From: an uncultured Photobacterium sp. | Lineage (GTDB): Bacteria > Pseudomonadota > Gammaproteobacteria > Enterobacterales > Vibrionaceae | Assembly: GCF_947502415.1 (NCBI RefSeq) | Contig: NZ_CANMZV010000007.1 | Span: 1-64,000 of the forward strand | Reading direction: 5' to 3' | DNA length: 64,000 nt | Part shown: positions 35,944 through 45,027 of the stretch, one piece after another | Numbering within the stretch: the first letter of the stretch is position 1 | How the letters are laid out: each line of letters opens with the position of its first letter | The notes under the pieces: model-generated | Database searches by the model: none | Told to the model about the DNA's origin: nothing | Seen by the model: only the letters and a program-made list of their open reading frames with translations | Made by a program: the position numbers and the translations under genes

Positions 35944-37242
35944 TTATGACTTATCCATTTCGACAGAAAAGCTATCCCAAGATGCCGCCCAGTTTTGCTG
36001 TTGGTATTCCTTGGCTGCCGTTTCGTTGTTAGCTACCGCGTCTTCAGGCTGATTGATATCGTCAACAGCCATCTCCTGCAATGCCTTAGCTTCCGCCACT
36101 TGCATCTCATCGTCTCCCTTAGGCGATGATACAGGCACACAAGTATCGGTCTCATCTCCATCCAGCACCTCAAGGGCTACGGAACCAAGCATATCCTCAG
36201 TTAATTCACCCGCTGCAGCCGCCGCTAGAAATGCCTCTGAAGGCCGATAGCCCTCTCGGCCATAGACCTTATCAAACAACTCAATAACCTTGTGAGGGGG
36301 AACCGGCTGCTTCTTGAGAAGCTTGAAAATTGAGTTAGCCACATTTTGAACATTAAGAATAGATTCAATCCCGATATACTCGACCACCTCATCGCGCTCG
36401 GCTTTAGCCTGCTTGTGCCCAGAAGCATGGGCTATTGAAAACCAAGTATAAGCAATCGCTGAATCCGTCGCACCAGAGCCCAAATGTATTTTCGCCGCCA
36501 AAAACTGGGCTTCACAACTTCCCAGCTCGGCCGCCCTTTCCAACCAGTAAATCGCGCGTGTCCTGTCTTTGGTAACCCCAAGCCCGGTCTGATAACAAAA
36601 AGCGGTTTTGATGCATCCCTTAGCATCATGATTAATAGCCGACCGTAGGCGCCAACCAAAAGACATAGGAGGAGATTTGTCCCGGTTAACTTCCGCGACA
36701 TACCAATCACCTAAAAACAGCTGCGCCGCAACGTATTCTTTTTCAGCCGAAGCAGTAATATTATCAATACCGGCCTCAATATCAACTCCACAGCCAAAAC
36801 CACGTACCTGATAACGCCCTAATTCAAATAACGCTTCAGGCTCTTTGTGCTTGGCTTTCACTATTTGTTCCCAATACCTTGATTTAGCCTCACCATCCGG
36901 ATCTTCCGAATTCTGGCGACACAGCCTGGCCAATGCATTCTGGGCTATATCGCTATCCAAATCCGCAGCTTTGGAATACCAGTTAATTGCTTCTCGAATA
37001 TTGGTCAATTCATATTCTTTGGCCAATGAAAGCTGGCTACTGACATGACCGGTCTGCGCCTTGAAAATTTTCTCTTCGCGCTCGACAACTCTGGCCGCTT
37101 CCAACACCCGCCTATAATTTTCATTTTTCAGGCGTAATTCTATCGCCTTTTGATGCTGTTTCTTAGATGCCGATGCATATCGGGTTAGCACCCAGCCCAG
37201 CAAGATTCCAGTCAGGCTTAAGCCTATTACCAGGTTTGACAT
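35944..37242 (-). CDS. Membrane-anchored Sel1-repeat protein
   Basis: This 432-residue protein has an N-terminal membrane anchor (about 4-22), a coiled stretch, then Sel1-like TPR repeats (about 75-275, such as AINWYSKAADLDSDIAQNALARLC and AIYWLERAAELGSCEAQFLAAKIH). The C-terminal 130 residues are acidic and low in complexity. Sel1 proteins are scaffolds for protein complexes. It is monocistronic, reading toward the HAD gene. No partner is evident. Confidence 0.82.
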   Translation of the reverse strand: MSNLVIGLSLTGILLGWVLTRYASASKKQHQKAIELRLKNENYRRVLEAARVVEREEKIFKAQTGHVSSQLSLAKEYELTNIREAINWYSKAADLDSDIAQNALARLCRQNSEDPDGEAKSRYWEQIVKAKHKEPEALFELGRYQVRGFGCGVDIEAGIDNITASAEKEYVAAQLFLGDWYVAEVNRDKSPPMSFGWRLRSAINHDAKGCIKTAFCYQTGLGVTKDRTRAIYWLERAAELGSCEAQFLAAKIHLGSGATDSAIAYTWFSIAHASGHKQAKAERDEVVEYIGIESILNVQNVANSIFKLLKKQPVPPHKVIELFDKVYGREGYRPSEAFLAAAAAGELTEDMLGSVALEVLDGDETDTCVPVSSPKGDDEMQVAEAKALQEMAVDDINQPEDAVANNETAAKEYQQQNWAASWDSFSVEMDKS

Positions 37243-37611
37243 AATCCCTCATGAAACAATCATCAACACTTTATATAGCGGCAGCCCTGCGCATTTCTGT
37301 AGCTTTCAGCCAAAGAAAACCAAGCCTTTATTAACATAACTCGAAATAAAATGGGATAAACAAACATAAACACTTCTCGCCATGTCGCTCAGGGAAAACA
37401 TTATGACGAAAGAATCAAGACTAAGGGCCGAAGAACAAAAAGAGGATAACTGATAGACTGATTGCTTGTATTGTCCTGCTCGCACTTTGTATTGCTGTAT
37501 TAAAAACCTTTAGGTTCCTTGATCATTTATCCTAACCTTTCCTCTGACCATAGAAAAAGCCAGCCACAAATACTTACGACTGGCTTTATTATTTCGCAAA
37601 AAAATTCAGAG
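37243..37611 (+). other. Intergenic gap with putP terminator and a lone TTGATCAT
   Basis: No gene was seen. TTGATCAT at 37519-37526 continues as ATGATCAAG on the minus strand, the same core as the repeats near 44.7 kb. The putP terminator is at 37556-37587. Confidence 0.45.
37556..37587 (-). terminator. Terminator of the put operon
   Basis: AAAGCCAG (37556-37563) pairs with CTGGCTTT (37580-37587). On the minus strand it runs into TTTTTCT. Confidence 0.8.
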
Positions 37612-39108
37612 TTAGTCGAACTCAACCAGATTCTTCTTGTATGAATCAAACTGTGCTTCAACTTCTTTTGACGCGCCACCAGTCATAATACTTGCCACAA
37701 TAATAGCAACAGTTGCGAATACAACACCTGGTACAATTTCGTAAAGGTCGAAGATGCCACCGGTCAATTGCTTCCAGATAACAACAGTCAAAGCACCAAC
37801 AACAATACCCGCCAGCGCACCATTACGGTTCATTCCTTTCCAGAACAGACTCAACAACAGAGCCGGACCGAATGCCGCACCAAAGCCGGCCCAAGCATAA
37901 GAAACCAGTCCTAGAACCGTACTGTCCGGGTTCATCGCAAGAATCAGAGCGATGATAGAAAGAACAATCACCGCCACACGACCAACCATTACGATCTCTT
38001 CGGTTGATGCTTGCGGACGAAATACCTGCTTGTAGAAATCTTCAGCCAGTGCGGATGATGAAACCAACAGCTGCGAATCCGCCGTACTCATAATCGCCGC
38101 CAAAATTGCAGCAAGCAAGATACCGGCAACAACTGGATGGAAAATTGAGTTAACCAGCAACATGAAAATCTTCTCACCATCGGCCAGCTCACCCGCCAGC
38201 TGGTTATCGACAAACAAAATGCCAACCAAACCAACCAGAATCGCACCCACCATTGATAGCGCAGTCCAACCAACTGCAATTCGACGTGCTGTAGTAATAT
38301 CCGCGTTAGAACGCGTCGCCTTGAAACGAGCCAGGATATGCGGCTGACCAAAATAGCCGAGCCCCCAAGCCGCCAGTGAGATAATTGCAATCGCAGACAG
38401 AGGCTCGCCCTTCACATCATTAAACAGCGTCATCAATTCTGGGTTTTTCGCTTCCAGTGCGACAGTCAAATCCCCCACACCGCCGCTCATCGCAGCAATA
38501 GGTACAATCATCAATGCTGCGGCCATCAACAGCCCCTGTACAAGGTCAGTCCACGACACCGCAAGGAAACCTCCAAACAGCGTGTAGGAAACCACACAGA
38601 CCGTACCGACAATAACCGCTACGACGTAATCAAGACCAAATACGGTTTCAAACAGCTTACCGCCGGCAACCAAACCAGAACTGGTATAGAAAAGGAAGAA
38701 CAGCAAAATAAAAAATGCTGAAATGGTTTGGATCAGTTTCGACTTGTCGTCAAAACGGCGAGCCAGAAACTCAGGCAATGTCAGGGCATTATCAGTCGTA
38801 ATACTATAGGTACGCAGACGCTTTGCGCAGAGCAGCCAGTTCAGCCATGTACCCAGCAGAAGACCGCCAGCCAGCCAGAATGACTCAATACCCGCCGCAT
38901 AGGCATACCCCGGCAGACCGAGTAACAGCCAGCCACTCATATCCGAAGCCCCCGCCGATAACGCAGCAGGCCAAGGCCCAAGAGAACGTCCGCCCAGGAA
39001 ATAGTCGGATGAATTTGACGTTCGCTTGTAGGCGATATAACCAATCGCCATCATGCCAATCAGGTAGGCGATGAACGTAGCCGTAATAGCAAAGCTATTT
39101 TCTATCAT
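37612..39108 (-). CDS. putP: Sodium/proline symporter PutP
   Basis: This 498-residue inner-membrane carrier of the solute:sodium symporter family has about 13 membrane helices, as in E. coli PutP (502). Recognisable parts are SDYFLGGRSLGPWPAALSAGASDMSGWLL (TM2 with the sodium and proline site residues) and the AAILAAIMSTADSQLLVSSSA segment in TM9. It imports proline for catabolism by PutA. It is the third gene of the leftward put cluster, with GAGGGAA seven bases before the ATG and its own terminator. Confidence 0.96.
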   Translation of the reverse strand: MIENSFAITATFIAYLIGMMAIGYIAYKRTSNSSDYFLGGRSLGPWPAALSAGASDMSGWLLLGLPGYAYAAGIESFWLAGGLLLGTWLNWLLCAKRLRTYSITTDNALTLPEFLARRFDDKSKLIQTISAFFILLFFLFYTSSGLVAGGKLFETVFGLDYVVAVIVGTVCVVSYTLFGGFLAVSWTDLVQGLLMAAALMIVPIAAMSGGVGDLTVALEAKNPELMTLFNDVKGEPLSAIAIISLAAWGLGYFGQPHILARFKATRSNADITTARRIAVGWTALSMVGAILVGLVGILFVDNQLAGELADGEKIFMLLVNSIFHPVVAGILLAAILAAIMSTADSQLLVSSSALAEDFYKQVFRPQASTEEIVMVGRVAVIVLSIIALILAMNPDSTVLGLVSYAWAGFGAAFGPALLLSLFWKGMNRNGALAGIVVGALTVVIWKQLTGGIFDLYEIVPGVVFATVAIIVASIMTGGASKEVEAQFDSYKKNLVEFD

Positions 39109-39257
39109 TGTTGAGTTCCCTCACTTAGAACCCCTGTCCGTAGCAGGGGCTTTGTGTTTATGATGCTGAAAATTTAAGCTAAGTTGTTTGAGTACTTCCA
39201 TCGTGTGTTGAATCATTCAAAACAGCGATGTAAAAAACTCAATATAACAACCTGTCG

Positions 39258-39956
39258 TTAATGTGCTTCACCGCTCCCCAATTCCAGCAGCGTTGCGTTC
39301 CCGCCTACCGCCGTGATATTGATTGTCCGTGTCCTTTCAGTCACGAAACGCAGTGAGTAAGTCGGGCTCCCGATCACAGGCAGCGACTCGCAGTCAGTTT
39401 CACTAATCAGCTGAGCCAGCATGCCGTCTCGGGCAGCCAATTGGCGCCCCAGCGCCTGTGATGTCGATTGCTTACCGGCATATACCACACCGGCTACAGC
39501 CGGGTGACTCACCAGATCAGCAAGCTGATCACAATCAATTGCGGTGATGACACCGCGTGCACAACCGCTTTTCTCCAGCTGTGCAACCAGTTCTGCCGCC
39601 GACAGGGCAAAACCTGAAGGCAGAGAAACAAAAAGTGTGTTACCGGTAACCAGGGCGGCAGCCACCTGTCCGATAACGGCGACCAGTGACGCTTCAGTAT
39701 CGGCAGTGACAATGAAACTTCCACGCCCGGTACAATAAAGTTCATTGGTTTCCCCGGTCGGGCCGGGCATCAATAGCGTCTCCGCGACATGTTCAGCCGC
39801 ATTACGGCACTGGAATACCACCATTGCCCGCAGCTCCGGAGCCAACTCTTCGCTCCAGCGCTCCAATATCTGGCTACGTGTCTCATACCCCAGGCCATTC
39901 CAGCCTTCCCAAGCTGCTGCACTGTTATCAACCATTGCCTGAATATTTGTCATCAT
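39258..39956 (-). CDS. Aldehyde-dehydrogenase-like protein without catalytic residues
   Basis: This 232-residue protein matches the N-terminal cofactor-binding part of aldehyde dehydrogenases. AAAWEGWNGLGYETRSQILERWSEEL resembles the helix before the Rossmann fold, and GQVAAALVTGNTLFVSLPS is the usual AALAAGNTVVAKPA block with altered residues. It ends before the region that carries the catalytic cysteine. It sits between putA and putP, 28 bases after putA, with AAGGA seven bases before the ATG. Similar short P5C-dehydrogenase-like genes accompany putA in vibrios. It may stabilise or regulate PutA, or it may be decaying. Confidence 0.75.
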   Translation of the reverse strand: MMTNIQAMVDNSAAAWEGWNGLGYETRSQILERWSEELAPELRAMVVFQCRNAAEHVAETLLMPGPTGETNELYCTGRGSFIVTADTEASLVAVIGQVAAALVTGNTLFVSLPSGFALSAAELVAQLEKSGCARGVITAIDCDQLADLVSHPAVAGVVYAGKQSTSQALGRQLAARDGMLAQLISETDCESLPVIGSPTYSLRFVTERTRTINITAVGGNATLLELGSGEAH

Positions 39957-39984
39957 CACTCTTTCCTTATCAACTCAGCAGCCA

Positions 39985-42900
39985 TTAGGCGTTAAACACG
40001 TCTTTGGTGAAACGGTACAGGTAATGCGGCCCTCCGGCCTTCGGACCGGTTCCTGACAGTCCCTGCCCCCCGAAAGGCTGCACCCCGACAACCGCTCCAA
40101 CCTGATCACGGTTGATATAACAGTTTCCGACACGTGCCCGGCGCTCGATATGGCAATAAGTCCGCTCATTACGGCTATGTACCCCCATCGTCAAACCGAA
40201 CCCGGTATGGTTGATCTGGTCAATCACCTGTTCCAACTCACTGGCCTTAAAGCGAACAATGTGAAGGATCGGACCGAAATTTTCATTTTTCAACATATCG
40301 ATGCCAGCGATTTCAAAAGCCGTCGGAGCTACAAAGTCCCCATGCTTGCAATCATCACCCAGTGTTGCCTGTGCGATGAGTTTGCCCTGGTTCTTCAGCG
40401 ACTGAATGTGAGTCAGCAGCTTCTCCCGCGCCTTAGCATCAATGACCGGACCGACATCAGTACGATGTAACTCAGGTCGGCCGACTGACAGCTCCGCCAT
40501 GGCTCCCTTGATAAGGCCGATAACTCGCCCAGCGATATCTTCCTGAATGAACAGAACCCGAAGTGCTGAGCAACGCTGACCAGCCGAGGCAAAAGCCGAA
40601 CGAACAACATCACGAACAACCTGCTCCGGCAGTGCTGTACTGTCGACAATCATGGCATTCTGCCCCCCAGTTTCGGCGATAAACGGCACTGCTTCACAAT
40701 CTCTAGCGGCTAAAGAGCAGTTGATCTGCTGGGCCGTTTCAGTCGAGCCGGTAAACGCTACTCCCGAAATACGAGGATCAGACGTCAGCGGCGTGCCGAC
40801 TTCAGCACCGGTTCCCGGTACAAACTGAATCGCCCCGCCAGGCACTCCCGCTTCCAGCAGCAGTTCAATGGCGCGGAACGCAATCAATGAAGTCTGCTCT
40901 GCCGGTTTAGCCACGACGGTATTTCCCGCCGCCAATGCTGCACTCACCTGACCGAGGAAAATCGCCAACGGGAAATTCCATGGACTGATACAGGCAAAAA
41001 CACCCCGTCCCTGATAGCTCAATATTCGAGTCGTACCATCGAATGCCATTACCTGCTTAGGTTCAGCCAATTCGGTAGCGGCCTGACTGGCATACAAACG
41101 GCAAAAATCCACCGCCTCGCGAATTTCATCTATGCTGTCCTGAATCGTCTTACCCGCTTCGCGGTGGCACAGAGCAACCAGCTCACCAGTATGCACCTCC
41201 AACAACTCCGACAAACGGAATAAACAGTTAGCCCGCTCGCTCGCCGGCCGCAGTGACCAGTCAGGAAAAGCCTCTGCCGCAACAGTAATTGCTTCATCAA
41301 CCAGCTCTGCGTTGGCAAATACCACGCTCCCGACCGATTCTCGACGATCATACGGCGCAGTAATGGCCTCAGCCTTACCATCCTCGGTCTTCCCGTTGAT
41401 GATCGGGCCAGCCTGCCACTGATGCTGGCTAAACGCCTTAACAGCACTTTCAAATGGCCGCCATTGAGCGTCAATTTCAATATTTACCCCAGCAGAGTTC
41501 TGACGCTGTTCGCCGAAAATCTGCGACGGCAATGGGATCAAGCTATTGTGCAATGTCGGACGAGAGCGAAGCTCATCAACCGGGTGCCGGATCAGCGTTT
41601 CAACCGGGCAGTTAGCATCAACCAAACGATGGACAAACGAGCTATTGGCCCCATTTTCCAGCAATCGTCGAACCAAGTATGGCAGCAAGTCTTTATGGCT
41701 ACCGACTGGCGCATATATACGAACATTCGTCCGGTGCATTTCCATCACATGGTTATACAGCGCATCGCCCATCCCATGCAGACGCTGGAACTCAAAATCC
41801 CGTGTCGAACTGGCCATCGCCACAATCGCCGATACCGTATGGGCGTTATGGCTGGCAAACTGCGGGTAAATCAAACCATGCAGATGGTCAGACAACAGGA
41901 AGCGGGCACATGCCAGGTAAGAACAGTCCGTCGCCTCTTTTCGGGTAAATACCGGATAGCCCGAATACCCCCCTTGCTGAGCCAATTTAAGCTCGCTGTC
42001 CCAGTACGCCCCCTTCACCAAACGCAGCGGGATCACATCACCTTGCTCTTTACTCAAAGCCGCCAACCATGCCAATACAGGCAAAGCACGCTTTGAGTAA
42101 GCTTGAACAACCAAGCCGAAGCGGCCCCAGCCCCGCACCTCTTCAGAGCGATAGAGCTTTTCGAACAGTTTCAGTGACAGTTCAAGGCGGTCGGCCTCCT
42201 CTGCATCAATCGTGATGCCGACGTTCAGTTCCCTTGCACGCTTAAGCAACGACAGCACCGACCGATACATCTCATCCAGTACTCGCGACTCATTGGCAAC
42301 GTCATAACGCGGATGCAAAGCCGACAACTTGATAGACACTGTCGGGTCCGGCGACTTGGCATTACTGCCCTGTTGGCTCGAGTAGCTATCACGGCCAACA
42401 GCCTCAACCGCCATGATGTAATCTTTAAAGTACTTCTGGGCATCCTTAGCCGTCAGTGCCGCCTCACCAAGCATGTCAAACGAATAGGTAAAACCTTCAT
42501 CTCGTTTTTCCTTGCCGTTTTTCATCGCTTCACCGATGCTCCGGCCCAGGACAAATTGATGTCCCATGATCTTCATCGCCTGGTTCATCGCCTGACGGAT
42601 CACCGGCTCGGACATTTTGTTTACCAGACGATTAATCACATGGCTTGGTGTGCCGTCTTCCTTGGCATCCATAGTGACAACCTTGCCGGTCAGCATCAGT
42701 CCCCAGGTCGATGCATTCACAAACAGCGAATCGGAACTTTTCAGGTGCGATTTCCAGTCCGCAACACTCAGTTTGTCACGGATCAATGCATCAGCCGTGG
42801 CCGCATCAGGAATTCGCATCAACGCCTCGGCCAGGCACATCAGCAAAATCCCTTCTTTGGTATCGAGGCTGTATTCCAGCAACAGCGCATCAATCATCTG

Positions 42901-43119
42901 TATTGCGTTCTGATCCGCCCTTACACGTTCGATCAGCATCGCAGCTTGTTCCGTGGTATGTTTTAGCTCTTGCTCTGAAGGCTCAGCCAAAGGCAGCAAC
43001 TGCGTAAGCAACTGCGATTCATCAATCGCATAGAGCGGAGAAATCAATTTCCAGATTTCATCCAGCGATTGCTCAATAAAAGATGGCTGAAGAACATCTG
43101 CCGCATTGAACATCATCAT
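39985..43119 (-). CDS. putA: Bifunctional proline dehydrogenase / P5C dehydrogenase PutA
   Basis: This 1044-residue enzyme oxidises proline to glutamate. The FAD barrel (about 100-460) contains LHPRYDVANE, DAEEADRLELSL and RLVKGAYWD. The NAD-dependent dehydrogenase half (about 540-1040) carries ISPWNFPLAIF, AGNTVVAKPAEQT, AFTGSTETA and the nucleophile Cys850 in GQRCSALRVLF. There is no N-terminal ribbon-helix-helix, so this short type A PutA cannot repress its own operon as E. coli PutA does. The AraC-family gene upstream is the likely regulator. Three ATGs in a row start the frame, and GAGGG fits the third best. Confidence 0.96.
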   Translation of the reverse strand: MMMFNAADVLQPSFIEQSLDEIWKLISPLYAIDESQLLTQLLPLAEPSEQELKHTTEQAAMLIERVRADQNAIQMIDALLLEYSLDTKEGILLMCLAEALMRIPDAATADALIRDKLSVADWKSHLKSSDSLFVNASTWGLMLTGKVVTMDAKEDGTPSHVINRLVNKMSEPVIRQAMNQAMKIMGHQFVLGRSIGEAMKNGKEKRDEGFTYSFDMLGEAALTAKDAQKYFKDYIMAVEAVGRDSYSSQQGSNAKSPDPTVSIKLSALHPRYDVANESRVLDEMYRSVLSLLKRARELNVGITIDAEEADRLELSLKLFEKLYRSEEVRGWGRFGLVVQAYSKRALPVLAWLAALSKEQGDVIPLRLVKGAYWDSELKLAQQGGYSGYPVFTRKEATDCSYLACARFLLSDHLHGLIYPQFASHNAHTVSAIVAMASSTRDFEFQRLHGMGDALYNHVMEMHRTNVRIYAPVGSHKDLLPYLVRRLLENGANSSFVHRLVDANCPVETLIRHPVDELRSRPTLHNSLIPLPSQIFGEQRQNSAGVNIEIDAQWRPFESAVKAFSQHQWQAGPIINGKTEDGKAEAITAPYDRRESVGSVVFANAELVDEAITVAAEAFPDWSLRPASERANCLFRLSELLEVHTGELVALCHREAGKTIQDSIDEIREAVDFCRLYASQAATELAEPKQVMAFDGTTRILSYQGRGVFACISPWNFPLAIFLGQVSAALAAGNTVVAKPAEQTSLIAFRAIELLLEAGVPGGAIQFVPGTGAEVGTPLTSDPRISGVAFTGSTETAQQINCSLAARDCEAVPFIAETGGQNAMIVDSTALPEQVVRDVVRSAFASAGQRCSALRVLFIQEDIAGRVIGLIKGAMAELSVGRPELHRTDVGPVIDAKAREKLLTHIQSLKNQGKLIAQATLGDDCKHGDFVAPTAFEIAGIDMLKNENFGPILHIVRFKASELEQVIDQINHTGFGLTMGVHSRNERTYCHIERRARVGNCYINRDQVGAVVGVQPFGGQGLSGTGPKAGGPHYLYRFTKDVFNA

Positions 43120-43533
43120 TCCCTCAATAGTGAATCCGAATGAATACCAACATCACTAAAAGATGGTTTATTCGCCCAGATTAAATGTTACACCAGTGTT
43201 ACCACTGAGGGGATTCTATTGTCTGCCACACCATGAGTCTTGTCCTATTCTCCGATATTTTTTAGAAAAAATCCGGTTTTTAACAAAACTCGACACAAGA
43301 ACACAGCAAAAAAGAAAGTTTCATATAGCGAAGTGCTAATTTGTTTTAGCGTAAAAAGCGGAATGTCAATGCGATATAACAGAATAAAAGACGGAACGAT
43401 GATCACGGTGATTAGGATGATGAGCAACGTGAAAACTAAGCGAAAAAAAGAGAAAAACAGAAGGGAAAGCAGTTCAGGAAATGGCCAAGTTTATATTTAA
43501 CGAACCAAGCCATTGATTTTAAACAGATTAAAA
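43120..43533 (-). other. putA upstream region
   Basis: This 414-base region between the AraC gene and putA must contain the put promoter. A rightward frame at 43240-43500 is Lys/Arg/Ser-rich without a ribosome-binding site and is not called. No clear operator was identified. Confidence 0.4.
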
Positions 43534-44319
43534 CTAAGCGAATTTTTTCCGATACTGGGCTGGCGGCATACCATAGAAACGGGAAAAGGCCTGAGTAAAA
43601 CTACTCTGGCTGGCAAACCCAGCACTTTGCGCCACTTGAGCAAGACTAAGCTGACTATTGCCAATTAATTGTTTGGCCATCTCTAAACGCTTTTTTAAAA
43701 CATATTGATGTGGCGTGACACCTGTCTGTTCTTTGAACAGATAATGGAACTGACTTTCGCCTAAAAATACCAGTCCAGCCAACTGTGTTACGGAAATTTT
43801 GCGAGTAAGATGCTGAATTATGTACTGATCGATAATATCCATATTCAAACGAAGGGCCTGACGCTCACCATTTAATGGCTTGAAATGACGCTGAAGAACA
43901 CACATCAAAGTATCAGTACAAGCCTTACTTAGCAGCAAATCATCCGGGTGAGCTGCCATCTCAGCCGTCAGAGCCTGGATCAGGTTCTGCGCCTGATTAT
44001 CCAAATGAAAATAACTCGACTGATCAAATAGCTGTTCCTTTCTCTCCAGTGAATACGAAGGCTGAACCTGATCAACCGGCACGTTCAATACCAGGATTTC
44101 GTTTTTACCGATCCCGGAAAATGCATGCTCTGAATCTGCAGTAACCAAACATCCCTGACCAGGGCCAACCAGATTACCGCAACCTTCAATATCAAACTCT
44201 GTTTGCCCAGACAGCCCTATCACCACTTGGTTATAACCATGGTTATGGTGATCCATCAGCTCTGGTAACTTAACGATTTCTGAAGGCTTAAATTTGGATA
44301 GATTTAGCTTTTCATTCAT
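43534..44319 (-). CDS. AraC-family regulator, probably of proline use
   Basis: This 261-residue regulator has an N-terminal cupin domain with a histidine cluster (MDHHNHGYNQVVIG near 22-35) that could hold ligand. Its C-terminal double helix-turn-helix includes ISVTQLAGLVFLGESQFHYLFKEQTGVTPHQYV and LSLAQVAQSAGFASQSSFTQAFSRFYGMPPAQYR. It lies directly upstream of putA on the same strand. Since this PutA has no DNA-binding domain, the protein is the best candidate to switch the put genes in response to proline or P5C. That role is inferred from context. Confidence 0.87.
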   Translation of the reverse strand: MNEKLNLSKFKPSEIVKLPELMDHHNHGYNQVVIGLSGQTEFDIEGCGNLVGPGQGCLVTADSEHAFSGIGKNEILVLNVPVDQVQPSYSLERKEQLFDQSSYFHLDNQAQNLIQALTAEMAAHPDDLLLSKACTDTLMCVLQRHFKPLNGERQALRLNMDIIDQYIIQHLTRKISVTQLAGLVFLGESQFHYLFKEQTGVTPHQYVLKKRLEMAKQLIGNSQLSLAQVAQSAGFASQSSFTQAFSRFYGMPPAQYRKKFA

Positions 44320-44334
44320 GCCGCATCTAGGGAG

Positions 44335-45027
44335 TATAAATAGTTCTCAATCATATATGGAGGATACCACATCTGTTGGTATAGGGGGGATCGGTTCTCT
44401 CTTGATTATAGCAATAAATTATCAATGACTTGCCCTATTCGTCCAGTCACCTGGATAATGCAATTAAAGCTCTTCGAACAATGCTGTCACAGCTTGGTGC
44501 ACAATGGAAAGATGATCAAGAACTCCATTTTTACGGCGAATGTCATTTCAATTTTCAAATGGCATATAAATACCCTGAAAGATGAAACATTTATCCGATA
44601 TTGAAAGCAAGAACACATTAATGTGCTCACACGGTATTAAAATTGATAAATAAATTAAAATGATTATATTCAGTTAGATAGAACGAAATCACACTTGATC
44701 ATGCCTGCAGAAAATCACGCCTTTACTCATAAGCAATCCGCAGAAGCATGATCATGGCGCCTCTTAGCCTTGATCATCTTTCCTTAAACGGAAAGATCAA
44801 TAACAGGATCATGCTTGATCATCGTTCCAATTGAAATGACACTCCCCGTTAATTCGTCTTACTTGATCATCGTTCCGATTAGATCCAATAGTCAAAAACT
44901 GACCATAACGTCAAGACATATGGTTAATTTTCAATTAATTACTTAAATAAACACCATTCTGTCAGGCGCCACCTCCAATCCTTCGTCTTTTGTGTTACAA
45001 ATAAAACGCACAATTAGGATAGGGATC
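44335..45027 (+). other. Intergenic region with RctB-iteron-like repeat cluster
   Basis: This region of about 690 bases has no credible ORF. Its right half is dense in TGATCA motifs, listed separately. The left half contains only scattered AT-rich DNA. One further site lies at 44512. Confidence 0.6.
44512..44870. repeat. Six TGATCA-centred repeats (ATGATCAAG core)
   Basis: ATGATCAAG occurs at 44512 on the + strand. Its complement CTTGATCAT ends at 44702, 44777, 44822 and 44870. A palindromic ATGATCAT lies at 44748-44755, and a partial GGATCATG at 44807. Two copies (from 44814 and 44862) extend to CTTGATCATCGTTCCRATT. Each core has a GATC Dam site. In Vibrio cholerae the chromosome II initiator RctB binds 11/12-base iterons with an ATGATCA core and needs Dam methylation there. 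The cluster lies about 19 kb from parA2, on the expected chromosome. The assignment rests on motif resemblance. Confidence 0.65.

Noticed and set aside
43240..43500. Rightward ORF of 86 codons between the AraC gene and putA
   Set aside because: It has Lys/Arg/Ser-rich low-complexity composition and no ribosome-binding site, and lies in the put promoter region with an antisense frame over the same bases.
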